Notes: generated from the sequence alone by a model not told the origin. Numbered from the stretch's first letter, positions 34,281-45,626 are shown. The stretch is 64,000 nucleotides of DNA from Limosilactobacillus reuteri (GCF_013694365.1 NZ_CP059275.1:868001-932000); one strand, 5' to 3'. Program-made: numbers and translations.

Positions 34281-36518
34281 ATGTCAAAAGAAAAGGAATT
34301 GACACATGAAGATGTTCAAAAGATAGTTAGTTCTTATATGAATGAAGAACACTTTGCTTTAGTTGAAAAGGCATATCATTTTGCCGAGGTAGCTCACCAT
34401 GATCAACGACGTAAATCTGGGGAACCGTATATTATTCATCCTATCCAAGTTGCGGGGATCCTTGCTAATCTTCATATGGATCCCGAAACAGTTTGTGCAG
34501 GATATTTACATGATATTGTAGAAGATACTGGCGCAACCTTAGATGATATTAAAGAACTCTTTGGACCAACTATTGCAATGATCGTTGATGGTGATACAAA
34601 GCTTGGTAAGATTCGTTACAAATCAAATAAAGAACAAATGGCTGCTACTCATCGTAAATTATTACTTGCAATGTCAAAGGATATTCGGGTAATGATTGTC
34701 AAGCTTGCGGACCGTCTTCATAATATGCGCACTCTTAAGCATTTGCGTCCTGATAAGCAGCGCCGCATCTCAAATGAAACCCTTGAAATTTATGCTCCAA
34801 TTGCGGATCGCTTGGGTATCAGTACTATTAAGTGGGAACTAGAAGATCTATCATTACGGTACTTAAATCCGCAACAATATTACCGGATTGTCCATTTAAT
34901 GAATTCACGGCGCGATCAGCGGGTTGACTATATTGATGAGTCAATTAAGTTGATAAAAAAGGCGATTGCAGATTTGGACTTAGGACCGAATGTTGAAATT
35001 TATGGCCGGCCTAAACATATTTATTCTGTCTACCGTAAAATGGTTACTCAGCATAAGCAATTTAGCCAAATCTATGATCTTCTTGCAGTTCGAATTGTCG
35101 TTGACTCAATCCGGGACTGCTATGCTGCTCTTGGAGCGATCCATACTAATTGGAAACCAATGCCTGGACGGTTTAAGGATTATATTGCAATGCCTAAGAC
35201 TAACGGGTACCAATCCTTGCATACAACAATTATTGGACCAGAAGGACGGCCATTAGAAGTACAGATTCGAACTCACAAGATGCATGAAATTGCTGAATAT
35301 GGGGTTGCTGCTCACTGGGCATATAAAGAAGGAAAGACTAATGGAATCCAACAAACTCAGGATAGCCAAAAGCTAAATGTCGTCAAAGAAATCCTTGAAT
35401 TACGAAGTGAAAGTCAAGGCACAGATGAATTTATGCAGGGGATTCAGAGCGATATATTTACTGATAAGGTCTATGCATTCACCCCTAAAGGTGACGTAAT
35501 TGAAATGCCTAAGGGATCTGGACCACTTGATATGGCTTACCAAATTCATACTGAAGTTGGTAATCATACAACTGGAGCTAAAGTAAATGGACGGATTGTA
35601 CCCCTTGATTATGAGATCAAAAATGGTGATATTGTTGATATTTTGACTTCATCATCATCAGCTGGTCCGAGTCGTGATTGGTTTGATTTGGTTTCAACGC
35701 GGCGAGCTCGTAATAAGATTCGCCAATTCTTCCGTGCACATGATCGAGAAAAGAACATTGAAGAAGGAAAACAACTTCTTGAAAACGAACTCCGTGAAGC
35801 AGGATATTCGCCAGCAGAATTAATGACTGATGAAAAATGTGAGGAAGTTGCTCAAGAGACTCATTACAATAGTAGTGATGATATGTTTGCGGCCCTAGGA
35901 TTTGGTGACTTGGCTCCCGTTGGTATTAGAAATCGTTTTACTGCTGATATCCGTCAGCAAGTTGAAAGCGACCGCCAACAAGCAGCAGAAAAAGCTGTAC
36001 TAGAAGATCACCAGACTCTTGAGAAGCCAAATGAACGTGAAAAGCAAAAACAGGCTAAGGCATCGAGCGAGGGCGTAATTGTTGAAGGAGTTGACAATCT
36101 TCTTGTTCGTTTAAGTCATTGCTGTAGTCCAATCCCAGGAGATGCTATTACTGGCTACATTACAAAGGGACGGGGAGTATCGGTTCACCGGGATGATTGT
36201 CCGAATATTAGAGCTGCCCGTAAGAATGGCGAACGAATTGTTAGTGTATATTGGGCAAATCCTAATGGCGACAAAACAAACTACAATGCTGACTTGGAAG
36301 TTCAGGGATACAATCGAAATGGCTTATTAAATGATGTTTTACGTTCAGTAAATAACAGTACTCGCTTCTTAAATTCAGTTAACGGAAAAGTTGACCATAA
36401 CAAGATGGTAACAATTAGTTTGATTATCGGAGTACGTAATTTACGACAGTTGCAATTAATCATGGATGGTTTAAAAAACATTCCAGATGTTTACGTTGTC
36501 AAAAGAATTATTCGATAG
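34281..36518 (+). CDS. relA: Bifunctional (p)ppGpp synthetase/hydrolase Rel
   Basis: 745 aa stringent-response enzyme. The HD hydrolase domain is N-terminal (His77-Asp78 in GYLHDIVEDTG), and the synthetase domain holds GRPKHIYSVYRKM and RFKDYIAMPKTNGYQSLH. A TGS domain (VYAFTPKGDVIEMPKG), a zinc-finger-like region with CCSPIPGD, and a C-terminal ACT domain complete the long form. An intact HD motif implies both making and breaking ppGpp. Confidence 0.96.
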   Translation: MSKEKELTHEDVQKIVSSYMNEEHFALVEKAYHFAEVAHHDQRRKSGEPYIIHPIQVAGILANLHMDPETVCAGYLHDIVEDTGATLDDIKELFGPTIAMIVDGDTKLGKIRYKSNKEQMAATHRKLLLAMSKDIRVMIVKLADRLHNMRTLKHLRPDKQRRISNETLEIYAPIADRLGISTIKWELEDLSLRYLNPQQYYRIVHLMNSRRDQRVDYIDESIKLIKKAIADLDLGPNVEIYGRPKHIYSVYRKMVTQHKQFSQIYDLLAVRIVVDSIRDCYAALGAIHTNWKPMPGRFKDYIAMPKTNGYQSLHTTIIGPEGRPLEVQIRTHKMHEIAEYGVAAHWAYKEGKTNGIQQTQDSQKLNVVKEILELRSESQGTDEFMQGIQSDIFTDKVYAFTPKGDVIEMPKGSGPLDMAYQIHTEVGNHTTGAKVNGRIVPLDYEIKNGDIVDILTSSSSAGPSRDWFDLVSTRRARNKIRQFFRAHDREKNIEEGKQLLENELREAGYSPAELMTDEKCEEVAQETHYNSSDDMFAALGFGDLAPVGIRNRFTADIRQQVESDRQQAAEKAVLEDHQTLEKPNEREKQKQAKASSEGVIVEGVDNLLVRLSHCCSPIPGDAITGYITKGRGVSVHRDDCPNIRAARKNGERIVSVYWANPNGDKTNYNADLEVQGYNRNGLLNDVLRSVNNSTRFLNSVNGKVDHNKMVTISLIIGVRNLRQLQLIMDGLKNIPDVYVVKRIIR

Positions 36519-36854
36519 ATGAATTTTATGAAAAAAGCATGGGAACATTTAGACAAACCATTATGGCTAGCTAGTGTTTTAATTGGGATTGTATTGACGC
36601 TCGTTGTTGATAAGCTTCCATTTGTTACGCGAGTGGTAATGGTAGAGATTGTCTTAATCCTTATTAATGGTATTTTTAGTATTTGGTCCGGTTATTGGAT
36701 TTATAAGCACCAGCGAAAATGGGGCGAGTTATTCATTTTTCCAATCCTTTACTTGATAACTGCGTATTTCTTTATGCCCCGATATACTTATTATTTTGCC
36801 CTTGCTTACTTAGCGCTTGCGTACTTATCCTGGGCAATGCGTCAACAAAAGTAA
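36519..36854 (+). CDS. Small membrane protein of unknown function
   Basis: 111 aa with about four hydrophobic helices and many aromatic residues (SIWSGYWIYKHQRKWGELF; FFMPRYTYYFALAYLALAYLSW). No family is recognised. It lies between rel and rsmE, natively downstream of rsmE in the prmA-rsmE-rel cluster, so co-transcription with them is plausible but cannot be seen. Confidence 0.75.
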   Translation: MNFMKKAWEHLDKPLWLASVLIGIVLTLVVDKLPFVTRVVMVEIVLILINGIFSIWSGYWIYKHQRKWGELFIFPILYLITAYFFMPRYTYYFALAYLALAYLSWAMRQQK

Positions 36855-37595
36855 ATGCAACGCTATTTTGTTAATGTAACTCTAGCTGATGAAGTAACAT
36901 TGCCATCTGAAGCAGCCCACCACTTGTTAAAGGTAATGCGCGCAGAGGTTGGAACAAGTGTTGAGCTTGTATTAGCCGACCACTGTGTTTACCTTGCGAC
37001 TCTTAGTACTACAGAACCAACGGCGACATTAAAAATCAATCAGAAGTTAGATGCTGATAGTGAATTGCCAGTTTCGGTAACGCTTGCCTGCGGAATTCCA
37101 AAGACTAAAGAGAAACCAGAATTAATTGTTCAAAAGGCAACTGAATTGGGGGCAGACAAAATTGTTTTCTTCGATGCTGCTCGCTCCATTAGTCATTGGC
37201 AGGGAAATAAGCAGAAACGAAAGATCGAACGTCTGCAAAAAATAGCTGAATCAGCAGCAGAACAATCCCATCGAAATAAAATTCCGCAGGTTGAATACAG
37301 TGCAAATCTTGATCAATTGTTAGCCGATTATCCCGCTACCAAACGGATAGTTGCTTGGGAAGAATCAGCTAAACAGGGTGAAACAAGTGCTTTAGCGCAA
37401 CAATTTAATGCCCTTAACCCGGGAGACTCGCTCCTTGCCATTTTTGGTCCAGAAGGTGGATTAACGGAAAATGAAATTGCTAAAATGAATGAAGCTGGCG
37501 TGGTAGCATCAGGTTTAGGACCACGAATTCTACGAACTGAAACAGCACCTTTATATTTCATGGCGGCTATCTCATATGCAATGGAATTGTCATAA
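36855..37595 (+). CDS. rsmE: 16S rRNA (uracil1498-N3)-methyltransferase
   Basis: 246 aa SPOUT-class methyltransferase that modifies U1498 of 16S rRNA. An N-terminal PUA-like domain is followed by the knotted domain with FGPEGGLTENEI and LGPRILRTETAPLY, which bind S-adenosylmethionine. Its natural upstream gene prmA ends with a GAGGTGA ribosome binding site (38544-38550) suited to this start. Confidence 0.95.
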   Translation: MQRYFVNVTLADEVTLPSEAAHHLLKVMRAEVGTSVELVLADHCVYLATLSTTEPTATLKINQKLDADSELPVSVTLACGIPKTKEKPELIVQKATELGADKIVFFDAARSISHWQGNKQKRKIERLQKIAESAAEQSHRNKIPQVEYSANLDQLLADYPATKRIVAWEESAKQGETSALAQQFNALNPGDSLLAIFGPEGGLTENEIAKMNEAGVVASGLGPRILRTETAPLYFMAAISYAMELS

Positions 37596-38555
37596 ATGGA
37601 TTGGATAGCAATAAAGGTAATAACTTCTAGTGAGGCTGTTGAAGCAGTTAGCTATATTTTGACGGATATGGGAGCACAAGGCGTTCAAATTGAAGATGCC
37701 GCTGATTTTGCAAACTTACATGAGGGAAAGTATGGGGACCACGGTGAATTTATTGATCCATCATCAATTCCGCACCGAAAAAATGGCGCAGCAGTATCTG
37801 GATATTTCCCACAAAACGTATTTGTTCCTGAACTATTGCCAACTATCCATCAACGAGTAGCAAAATTAAGGGATTATGGCCTGAATCCAGGAGAAAATGA
37901 TGTCTCAGCAGCGACTGTCGATAATCAACAATGGGCAACGGTTTGGCAAAAATATTATCACCCATTAAGAGTAACGGATCAGTTAACGATTGTTCCGCAA
38001 TGGGAAGAATATGAGCCAGCAGATCCTCAAGAAAAATTAATCTTTCTTGATCCAGGAATGGCTTTTGGTACCGGAACTCATCCAACTACTCGTTTAATGC
38101 TAGAGGCCCTTGAAAAAACAATTGTTGGTAATGAATATGTAATCGATGTCGGGACAGGCTCTGGTGTTTTAAGTATTGCCGCCAAGCACTTAGGGGCAGG
38201 AAAAGTTGATGCTTATGATATTGATGAAGTAGCTGTCAGCTCAGCAAAAAAGAATCTTGCACTAAACCCGGTCGCTAAAGATATTAAGGTTGGCGTAAAT
38301 AGCCTATTAGATGGGATCCATACCCAGGCAGATTTGATTGTTGCTAATATTCTTGCGGAAATCATCGTGCCTCTTATTCCTCAAGCATATGAAAATCTTA
38401 AGCCAGGTGGCAAATTCCTTGTTTCTGGAATTATCGATGATAAGGCTCCGTTGATTCGTCAAAAGTTGCAAGAGCAAGGATTTATAATTGACGATGAACA
38501 GCAGATGAAGGACTGGTACGGAATGATTACCCACAAGCCAATCGAGGTGAAATAA
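37596..38555 (+). CDS. prmA: Ribosomal protein L11 methyltransferase
   Basis: 319 aa. Methylates L11 using S-adenosylmethionine. The C-terminal Rossmann methyltransferase domain is clear: [30 protein letters not shown] and the [12 protein letters not shown] catalytic-loop motif. The N-terminal substrate domain is present. Natively leads into rsmE. Confidence 0.96.
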   Translation: MDWIAIKVITSSEAVEAVSYILTDMGAQGVQIEDAADFANLHEGKYGDHGEFIDPSSIPHRKNGAAVSGYFPQNVFVPELLPTIHQRVAKLRDYGLNPGENDVSAATVDNQQWATVWQKYYHPLRVTDQLTIVPQWEEYEPADPQEKLIFLDPGMAFGTGTHPTTRLMLEALEKTIVGNEYVIDVGTGSGVLSIAAKHLGAGKVDAYDIDEVAVSSAKKNLALNPVAKDIKVGVNSLLDGIHTQADLIVANILAEIIVPLIPQAYENLKPGGKFLVSGIIDDKAPLIRQKLQEQGFIIDDEQQMKDWYGMITHKPIEVK

Positions 38556-38894
38556 GTGGTTACCATTCTGAATCGAACTAAGCAGTTTATGCGCGACAAT
38601 GATTTAATGTATAAAAAAGAGTACATTCGGCCAATGATGACACCCCAACACGTATATGTGTTCCGCTTTGGTAAACACAGACTAAATAATCGGGTAATTG
38701 TTCGTTATTCCCATACTTGGACCGGACGATTAAAAATTAACGAGATTGATGTTCGGTTGCATCACCAACATCATCCCCGTATTTTCTTGACTGAGTCCGA
38801 CTTAATCGATTACTTAAGTCATCATTTAGAAAAAGAAAAGAAACGCGAACAAGAACGACCACATATTAGTAAAGTTGATAATGAAAATGATTAG
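38556..38894 (+). CDS. Conserved small basic protein of unknown function
   Basis: 112 aa, GTG start. Rich in His, Arg and Lys (VRLHHQHHPR; EKEKKREQERPH) with no membrane segment and no recognised domain. It lies beside prmA, probably natively just upstream of it. The composition suggests a nucleic-acid or protein-interacting role, but that is only a guess. Confidence 0.7.
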   Translation: MVTILNRTKQFMRDNDLMYKKEYIRPMMTPQHVYVFRFGKHRLNNRVIVRYSHTWTGRLKINEIDVRLHHQHHPRIFLTESDLIDYLSHHLEKEKKREQERPHISKVDNEND

Positions 38895-39074
38895 GTGAGT
38901 CTCTTAATTGCTATTCTTATCTGCTGGTTGCTATGGAAGATTGGGGTTTTAACGGTTAAGTTCATTGGCCTAATCCTTCTTATTCTATTAATTGGAACAT
39001 TAATTCATGTTTTACTTTGGCCAGCGATCCTTTTAGCAGTCATTATCTTAGGAGCAGGATTATTCACTAACTAA
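38895..39074 (+). CDS. Two-helix small membrane protein
   Basis: 59 aa from GTG to TAA, filling exactly the space between its neighbours. Almost entirely hydrophobic, with two probable membrane helices (SLLIAILICWLLW and VLLWPAILLAVIILGAGLF) and few charged residues. Function unknown. Its exact fit between adjacent genes supports that it was an annotated gene. Confidence 0.7.
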   Translation: MSLLIAILICWLLWKIGVLTVKFIGLILLILLIGTLIHVLLWPAILLAVIILGAGLFTN

Positions 39075-40034
<960 letters not shown>

Positions 40035-40211
40035 ATGGAAGATCGAGAATTAGTAATGTTTTGGCTCGCAGGTGATCATAAGTTAGCAATTCGAAAGGGG
40101 CTTACTTCGGCAATTTTAGCGAGTGAACTTAGAAAAAAGGGTTATAAGGATAAATTAATAGAAGACTTTCTTGATGATTTTGCACGTGACTTAAAAAATG
40201 ATCAAAAATAG
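40035..40211 (+). CDS. Small soluble protein of unknown function
   Basis: 58 aa, MEDRELVMFWLAGDHKLAIRK at the start; predicted mostly helical, charged, without signal or membrane segment. It fills the gap between ldh and the next dehydrogenase exactly from ATG to TAG. The C-terminal KGYKDKLIEDFLDDFARDL loosely recalls helical regulators such as RecX, but the similarity is too weak to use. Confidence 0.65.
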   Translation: MEDRELVMFWLAGDHKLAIRKGLTSAILASELRKKGYKDKLIEDFLDDFARDLKNDQK

Positions 40212-41288
40212 ATGAGAATTCAAGCAACCGATGAACGGCATTATCTAGTAGAAGTTTTTACAAAATTGGGATTTAACCAAGATGACAGTCAATTATTAGC
40301 AGACACTCTAGTTGATGCGGATTTACGCGGGATCTCATCTCATGGGATTCAACGATTAGCATGGTATCGTCGGATGATTAAAGAGGGAACGATTATTCCA
40401 CAAAATAAGGTCAAAATTATTCGTGAGTTACCAGGATCCGTCCTTGTTGACGCTAATCAAAATATGGGACAGCTCGCAACGGTTTTAGCGACTCAAAAAA
40501 TAATTGAAAAGGCTAAGAAAACAGGGGTGGCAATTGCTGTTATTCGCAATTCGAATCACTTCGGCACCGCTGGTTACTATACAAGATTAGCGTTAGAAGC
40601 TGGATTGGTAGGAGTTGCCCTTACTAACACTCGTCCCCTGGTAGTCCCAACTAATGCTACTCAGGCTTTTCTTGGGTCTAATGCTTTTGCGTTTGGCTTT
40701 CCTGCTTCTCCACATCCATTTATGTTTGATGGTGCCACTTGTGTTGTTTCAGGTGGAAAAATTCAAGTTCATGCTAAAAAAGGCGAACCGTTGCCAGGCG
40801 AATGGGCAGTTGATAAAGATCGGCAGGTAGTAACTGATGCGCAAGAGGCAGAAGATATTCTTGCCACCGCGGCCTTTACTGAAGGGGAACAAAAAGGTGG
40901 AGGAGTTCTCACTCTTGGCGGAAATGATGAGGAAAATTCTAATTATAAGGGGATGGGAAATTCTATCGTAATTGAATTATTGACGGGTATTTTAGCTCAA
41001 GGCTCTATCTCTGCCGATACTGTTAGTGGTAAACATGATTTTAGTCAATTTGTAATGGTTCTTAATCCAGCATTCTTTGGTGATCCAGAGGTATTGAAGA
41101 AAGATGCCACATCAATGCTAGATCGAATTCGTCAGCTTGAACATATTCCTGGTAAAGAAATTTGGGTACCCGGTGATCGTGAGTACCGTTTATTAGCAGA
41201 AAATAAAGAAAAAGGTGTCACGATTGATGAAAAGACCTATCAAGAAATGAAAGAAATAGGAACTGAACTTGGTATTGATGTTCCTTAA
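40212..41288 (+). CDS. Malate/L-lactate dehydrogenase family (Ldh_2) oxidoreductase
   Basis: 358 aa NAD(P)-dependent oxidoreductase of the family that includes malate, L-sulfolactate, 2,3-diketogulonate and ureidoglycolate dehydrogenases. It is unrelated to classic Ldh. Motifs are DLRGISSHGIQRL, IRNSNHFGTAGYY with the catalytic His, and the closing HIPGKEIWVPGDRE. Substrate cannot be set from sequence. Moderately expressed codon use compared with ldh. Confidence 0.88.
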   Translation: MRIQATDERHYLVEVFTKLGFNQDDSQLLADTLVDADLRGISSHGIQRLAWYRRMIKEGTIIPQNKVKIIRELPGSVLVDANQNMGQLATVLATQKIIEKAKKTGVAIAVIRNSNHFGTAGYYTRLALEAGLVGVALTNTRPLVVPTNATQAFLGSNAFAFGFPASPHPFMFDGATCVVSGGKIQVHAKKGEPLPGEWAVDKDRQVVTDAQEAEDILATAAFTEGEQKGGGVLTLGGNDEENSNYKGMGNSIVIELLTGILAQGSISADTVSGKHDFSQFVMVLNPAFFGDPEVLKKDATSMLDRIRQLEHIPGKEIWVPGDREYRLLAENKEKGVTIDEKTYQEMKEIGTELGIDVP

Positions 41289-42704
41289 ATGCAAAATAAA
41301 GATGCTTGTACATCAATTATGGTCGGTAAAAAGGCTTCTCTCGACGGTGCTAATTATATTGCTCGTAATGAAGATCGCGTAAAAGCAATTGAACCCAAGC
41401 GATTTTTAGTAAAACCGGCAGTAAAAGGACGCCACGAAACCTACGTATCACCTTACAATAAAGTAACTGTAGCTTTGCCGGAAGAGGGAATTCGTTATAC
41501 TTCTACACCTACCCTTGATCAAACAGCCGGACCTAATGAAGAAGATGGAATTAATGAAGCAAATGTAGCAGCTTCCTTTACTGAGAGTGTTTATGCAAAT
41601 GATCGGGTGTTAGCATATGATCCATACGTAAAAAATGGCCTGGCAGAAGACTCACTTTGTACTTTAGTATTACCGTATATTCATTCTGCCCGTGAAGGAG
41701 TTGAATATACTGGAAAATTAATTGCTGAATTGGGCTCTGCTGAGGGAAATGGAATGCAATTTGCAGATGCAGATGATATTTGGTATATGGAAGTAGTAAC
41801 TGGTCACCAATGGGTTGCAGTTCGTATTCCTGATGATTGTTATGCTGTTACTCCTAACCAGGTAGCAATTGAAGATATCGATTTTGACGATCCTGATAAT
41901 CATATGTGGGCTGATGGAATTCAAGAATTTGTTGAAGAACACCAATTAAACCCTGACCATGACCGGTGGGATTTCCGTCATATTTTTGGTACCAGTACAC
42001 AAAAAGACCGTCATTACAACACACCGCGGACCTGGTTTGCTCAACGTTACCTTAGTCCTAATGCTTCATTAGGCCAACGTCCCGAAGATTCTGAAATGCC
42101 ATTTATTCGTAAGGCTGAATTTAAGATTGCTAATGAAGACATCCAATATGTTCTAAAATCGCATTTTAATGAGACACCTTACGATCCAATGGGGGATGCT
42201 CCTGAACGTAAGACTTACCGAGCTATCTCTTTATCACGGACGGCCCAATCACATATTTTACAAGTGCGCAATCTGAATAAATATAAAACAAGTATTCATT
42301 GGATTGAATTAGGGGTCCCAGCCTTTAACCCTTATGTTCCATTTTTTGCTAATGCTGACGATACTGATGAATCGTATCGAAACGTACCGGAAAAAATGAA
42401 CTTAGAGTCTGCATTCTGGTTAAATGAAGCCTTAGCAGAGGTTGTTGAAAGTCATTATCAAGAATTTATGGAAAAAGATGAAGACTACCAAAAGGAGCTA
42501 AATGAATGGGCACGCCGTAAAATTGCGCAGGTTGATAAAGAAGCAGCTAGTCTTGAAAGGCAGGCATTAACTGATTATCTAACTGGGCAAAATCATGAAA
42601 TAGCTACCCATTATAATGAACGGACAAAGGCCCTCTTCTTTGAATTATTAACTGAAGGCTGTGAGCTTTCAAAGATGTCATTTAAGATGGATCCTAACCT
42701 TTAA
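41289..42704 (+). CDS. pepD: C69 family dipeptidase
   Basis: 471 aa. A self-processing N-terminal-nucleophile dipeptidase typical of lactobacilli, used to finish peptide digestion. Cys7 in DACTSIMVGKKAS is the nucleophile position, followed by the family motif DGANYIARNEDR. Its exposed nucleophile would arise after removal of the short leader. It is the last clear host gene before the prophage, so the phage attachment site may be near one end of it. Confidence 0.92.
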   Translation: MQNKDACTSIMVGKKASLDGANYIARNEDRVKAIEPKRFLVKPAVKGRHETYVSPYNKVTVALPEEGIRYTSTPTLDQTAGPNEEDGINEANVAASFTESVYANDRVLAYDPYVKNGLAEDSLCTLVLPYIHSAREGVEYTGKLIAELGSAEGNGMQFADADDIWYMEVVTGHQWVAVRIPDDCYAVTPNQVAIEDIDFDDPDNHMWADGIQEFVEEHQLNPDHDRWDFRHIFGTSTQKDRHYNTPRTWFAQRYLSPNASLGQRPEDSEMPFIRKAEFKIANEDIQYVLKSHFNETPYDPMGDAPERKTYRAISLSRTAQSHILQVRNLNKYKTSIHWIELGVPAFNPYVPFFANADDTDESYRNVPEKMNLESAFWLNEALAEVVESHYQEFMEKDEDYQKELNEWARRKIAQVDKEAASLERQALTDYLTGQNHEIATHYNERTKALFFELLTEGCELSKMSFKMDPNL

Positions 42705-43844
42705 ATGAGTATAATAGTTTTGCATCAAGGAGAATTTAATGGAGGTAAACTAAAACTTTTAAGAAAATCAAATGGATTAACAATGAAGGAAGTTGGAGAA
42801 AAAATTAATAAGTCAGCTTCTTTTATTTCGATGATAGAAAAGGGACAAAGCAAACCGGAATTTAGTACTATTGTTGCTTTGGGAAAAATATTTAATGTTA
42901 GACATACTTTTTTTCTGAATGATATTTCGATTCCCTATCCAACTGAAACAACTTTCTTTCGTGAACAAATTGCAGTGCCGAAACGGGATTCTGAGCAAGC
43001 AAAAAATAAAAGTATAATGATTGCTTACTGTGATTCTTTAATAAGTAATAAATTTAATCTTAGATCATTTCAATTACCTAGATATGCTCTAAAAAATAGT
43101 ACTTTTAGATGTATAGATTTTGAGCAAATTGATAGCATTGCATCGCAAGTAAGGACACAATTTTCTTTAGGAATGGGGCCAATAAGTAATATGACTTTAC
43201 TTATTGAAAGAATGGGAATTAGAGTTAATTTTATTGATTTTGAAAATGATAAAATAGATGCCTTGACTGAAAAAATTGGAAGCCAGTATTTCATATCAAT
43301 TAATAGTAGAAGAACTTCAAGCGTTAGAATTAGATTTAATTTAGCTCACGAATTAGGACATATTCTTCTGCATTCTGGATATAGTCACAATGACATTAGT
43401 AATAATTCAAAGCATAAACGTATAGAACAAGAAGCACAGCACTTTGCAAGTGCATTATTAATGCCTGAAAAAGGTTTGGCGTTGGATATGGCACAAACTA
43501 ATATGAATTTCTTGAAAGGTTTAAAACTTCACTGGTTAGTTTCTCTACAAGCTCTTATCTATCGTGGACATGAAATCGGAATAATTACAGACCGGCAAGC
43601 CCTTTTCTTAAGGCAAACTATATCACGTAATGGCTGGAGAAAAGAAGAACCATATGATCATACTATTGGTATTGAGTATCCTTCTTATATAAAAAGTGCA
43701 ATTAAATTTTTGGTGAAAGATAAAGAAAGGTTCTTAGCAGAGCTATCGGAAGAATCTGGAATTTATCAAGATGAACTCTCAAAGTATTTTTATTTGTCAG
43801 AAAATAGCAATAAAAATAATATAAATCTTAAAATAGTTAGGTAG
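42705..43844 (+). CDS. HTH-XRE and ImmA/IrrE metallopeptidase fusion protein
   Basis: 379 aa. An N-terminal XRE-type helix-turn-helix (LRKSNGLTMKEVGEKINKSAS...SFISMIEKGQSKP) is joined to an ImmA/IrrE zinc peptidase domain with His215-Glu216 and His219 in AHELGHILLH and a likely third ligand Glu243 in IEQEAQHFAS. Such proteins act as stress regulators or as toxin/defence components that cleave or bind a repressor. AT-rich with many AGA and ATA codons, unlike host genes around it. It sits at the edge of the prophage beside the unknown gene 43845-44519, probably as a pair. Confidence 0.85.
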   Translation: MSIIVLHQGEFNGGKLKLLRKSNGLTMKEVGEKINKSASFISMIEKGQSKPEFSTIVALGKIFNVRHTFFLNDISIPYPTETTFFREQIAVPKRDSEQAKNKSIMIAYCDSLISNKFNLRSFQLPRYALKNSTFRCIDFEQIDSIASQVRTQFSLGMGPISNMTLLIERMGIRVNFIDFENDKIDALTEKIGSQYFISINSRRTSSVRIRFNLAHELGHILLHSGYSHNDISNNSKHKRIEQEAQHFASALLMPEKGLALDMAQTNMNFLKGLKLHWLVSLQALIYRGHEIGIITDRQALFLRQTISRNGWRKEEPYDHTIGIEYPSYIKSAIKFLVKDKERFLAELSEESGIYQDELSKYFYLSENSNKNNINLKIVR

Positions 43845-44519
43845 ATGGATAATAATAATTCCCTTTTAGTTGCAAAAGCAGTTGCGAAAGATGAATTAGA
43901 AAAAGTTTTCGATAAAGAAACACAACTGATAACTAATCAGTGTATAGCATCAGGATATAAGAAGGTTATGGATTTTTATAAATCTGCACCTGAGTGGTTT
44001 TTTGAAGGACGAGGAGAACGAATAATTCCAGAACTTAAAAATACTGCAGTTGAATTTTGCATGATGCGTGCATGTGATAGAAAACTTTTACCTTTTTCAT
44101 ATGATCTTGAAAAGAACGCAAGAAAGACTGGGCAATTTTTAAAACTTTCAAGTGGTAAGGCAAGTTTAACTATAAATCAAACACAAAATAGCAGAAAAAG
44201 TAGCAGGGACGCGAAGTTCAGAAAGGAATTATTGCGTACATTTACTACTAGTTTGAATTTATTTAATTTAGATGATGAATTTGTGCCAAGTAAGTATTAC
44301 TTTGAAGTGAATCATGGCTATCAAACTAGTAAACCATTATTTACCGTTGCTGGAATACCAGATGGTAACCATGGTTGGATAATATCAAAAAAGCTTAATA
44401 ATGGTTTCATTATTCTTAGTGATAGTGAAAAGGACGATTTACAAACTGTTTCAAAAGATATTGAAGGTTTCCAACCTGAAGAATTTAAAGAATTTCTAAA
44501 TGAAACAAAGGATGAATAA
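43845..44519 (+). CDS. Unknown prophage accessory protein, partner of HTH-ImmA gene
   Basis: 224 aa, no recognised family, no signal peptide or membrane helix. The N-terminal 70 residues look helical; the middle has a Ser/Lys/Arg-rich stretch (SRKSSRDAKFRKELLRTF); the C-terminal part mixes beta-like segments (YYFEVNHGY, HGWIISKKLNNGFIILSD). Base composition is AT-rich like its HTH-ImmA neighbour and unlike the endolysin gene. Natively it probably lies between endolysin and the HTH-ImmA gene. Confidence 0.7.
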   Translation: MDNNNSLLVAKAVAKDELEKVFDKETQLITNQCIASGYKKVMDFYKSAPEWFFEGRGERIIPELKNTAVEFCMMRACDRKLLPFSYDLEKNARKTGQFLKLSSGKASLTINQTQNSRKSSRDAKFRKELLRTFTTSLNLFNLDDEFVPSKYYFEVNHGYQTSKPLFTVAGIPDGNHGWIISKKLNNGFIILSDSEKDDLQTVSKDIEGFQPEEFKEFLNETKDE

Positions 44520-45626
44520 ATGCGTAATCAATTTATCGATGTTTCAAGTTACCAACCAGATACTGTTGCCTTTTTCCAAGCTGCGAAAGCTCAGGGAGCA
44601 CTAGGGGTCGTTGTTAAGTTAACGGAAGGGTCTGAAGATGGTTCGGCTTATGTTAACCCACGTGCGGCCGCTCAAATTCGTAATGCCTTAGCGGTTGGCT
44701 TGCGCGTTTCATGTTACCACTTTGCTCGTTATACATCAGTGGCCGATGCACAAAATGAAGCGCGGTTCTTCGTTAAGATCGCTAAGCAGTTCGGTATGTA
44801 CGACGATACTCTGATGATTGATGATGCGGAAGTTCATTCGGCAGCAGATTATCAATCAGCATCCTTAGCCTTCCTCCAAGAAGTAGAAGCGCTCGGTTAC
44901 AAGAATACCGGGATTTACTCCATGAAGTCCTTCTTCACTGGTGGCATTCTTAATTCACATGGCTTTGATTCCCGGAAGATTTGGATTGCCGGCTATGGTG
45001 TGACTGAACTAGGGATTGATAATGCAAGTGCTTGGCAATATTCCGATCATAACATCATGGGAATTGATACCAGTTATGACTTTGATGGAGCATTTACGAC
45101 TGATTCAGTATCAGGCAATGTTCCGCAAGTTGTTATTCCAGAACCTAAGCCGGTGCAACACGTCGGCCATCCAGCAAGCGGAACCTACATTGTCCAACCA
45201 GGTGATACGTTGAGTGGGATTGCAGAAAAATACGGAACCACTTACCAGAACCTCGCAGCAATCAATGGTATTGGAAATCCAAACATGATCAATGTTGGTC
45301 AAGTCCTCAAAGTCACCGGAAAAGCATCAAAAGAAAATACTTACTTTGTTCAATCGGGCGATACGTTATCCGGAATCGCCACCAAATTCGGTACCACTGT
45401 TTCAGACCTCGTAAGCCGTAATCACATTGCTAACCCGAATGTAATTTATGTTGGTCAAAAACTCTACTTAGCCGGTAACGGACAATCCAATGCTTACACT
45501 GTCCAAGCAGGGGACACCTTAAGCGGAATTGCAGCTAAGTTTGGCAAGACCTGGCAAGCACTCGCGCAGAAGAACAGGATTGCAAATCCTAACGTAATTT
45601 ATGTTGGTCAGACAATCCAAATTTAA
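44520..45626 (+). CDS. lys: Phage endolysin: GH25 muramidase with three LysM repeats
   Basis: 368 aa. The N-terminal glycoside hydrolase 25 domain (about 1-200) cuts the glycan backbone of peptidoglycan; Asp7 in IDVSSYQ and the DxE pair Asp102/Glu104 are the expected catalytic residues. Three LysM cell-wall-binding repeats of about 43 residues end the protein, each with a GDTLSGIA core and an NPNxIxVGQ end. No signal peptide, so export depends on the adjacent holin. Confidence 0.95.
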   Translation: MRNQFIDVSSYQPDTVAFFQAAKAQGALGVVVKLTEGSEDGSAYVNPRAAAQIRNALAVGLRVSCYHFARYTSVADAQNEARFFVKIAKQFGMYDDTLMIDDAEVHSAADYQSASLAFLQEVEALGYKNTGIYSMKSFFTGGILNSHGFDSRKIWIAGYGVTELGIDNASAWQYSDHNIMGIDTSYDFDGAFTTDSVSGNVPQVVIPEPKPVQHVGHPASGTYIVQPGDTLSGIAEKYGTTYQNLAAINGIGNPNMINVGQVLKVTGKASKENTYFVQSGDTLSGIATKFGTTVSDLVSRNHIANPNVIYVGQKLYLAGNGQSNAYTVQAGDTLSGIAAKFGKTWQALAQKNRIANPNVIYVGQTIQI

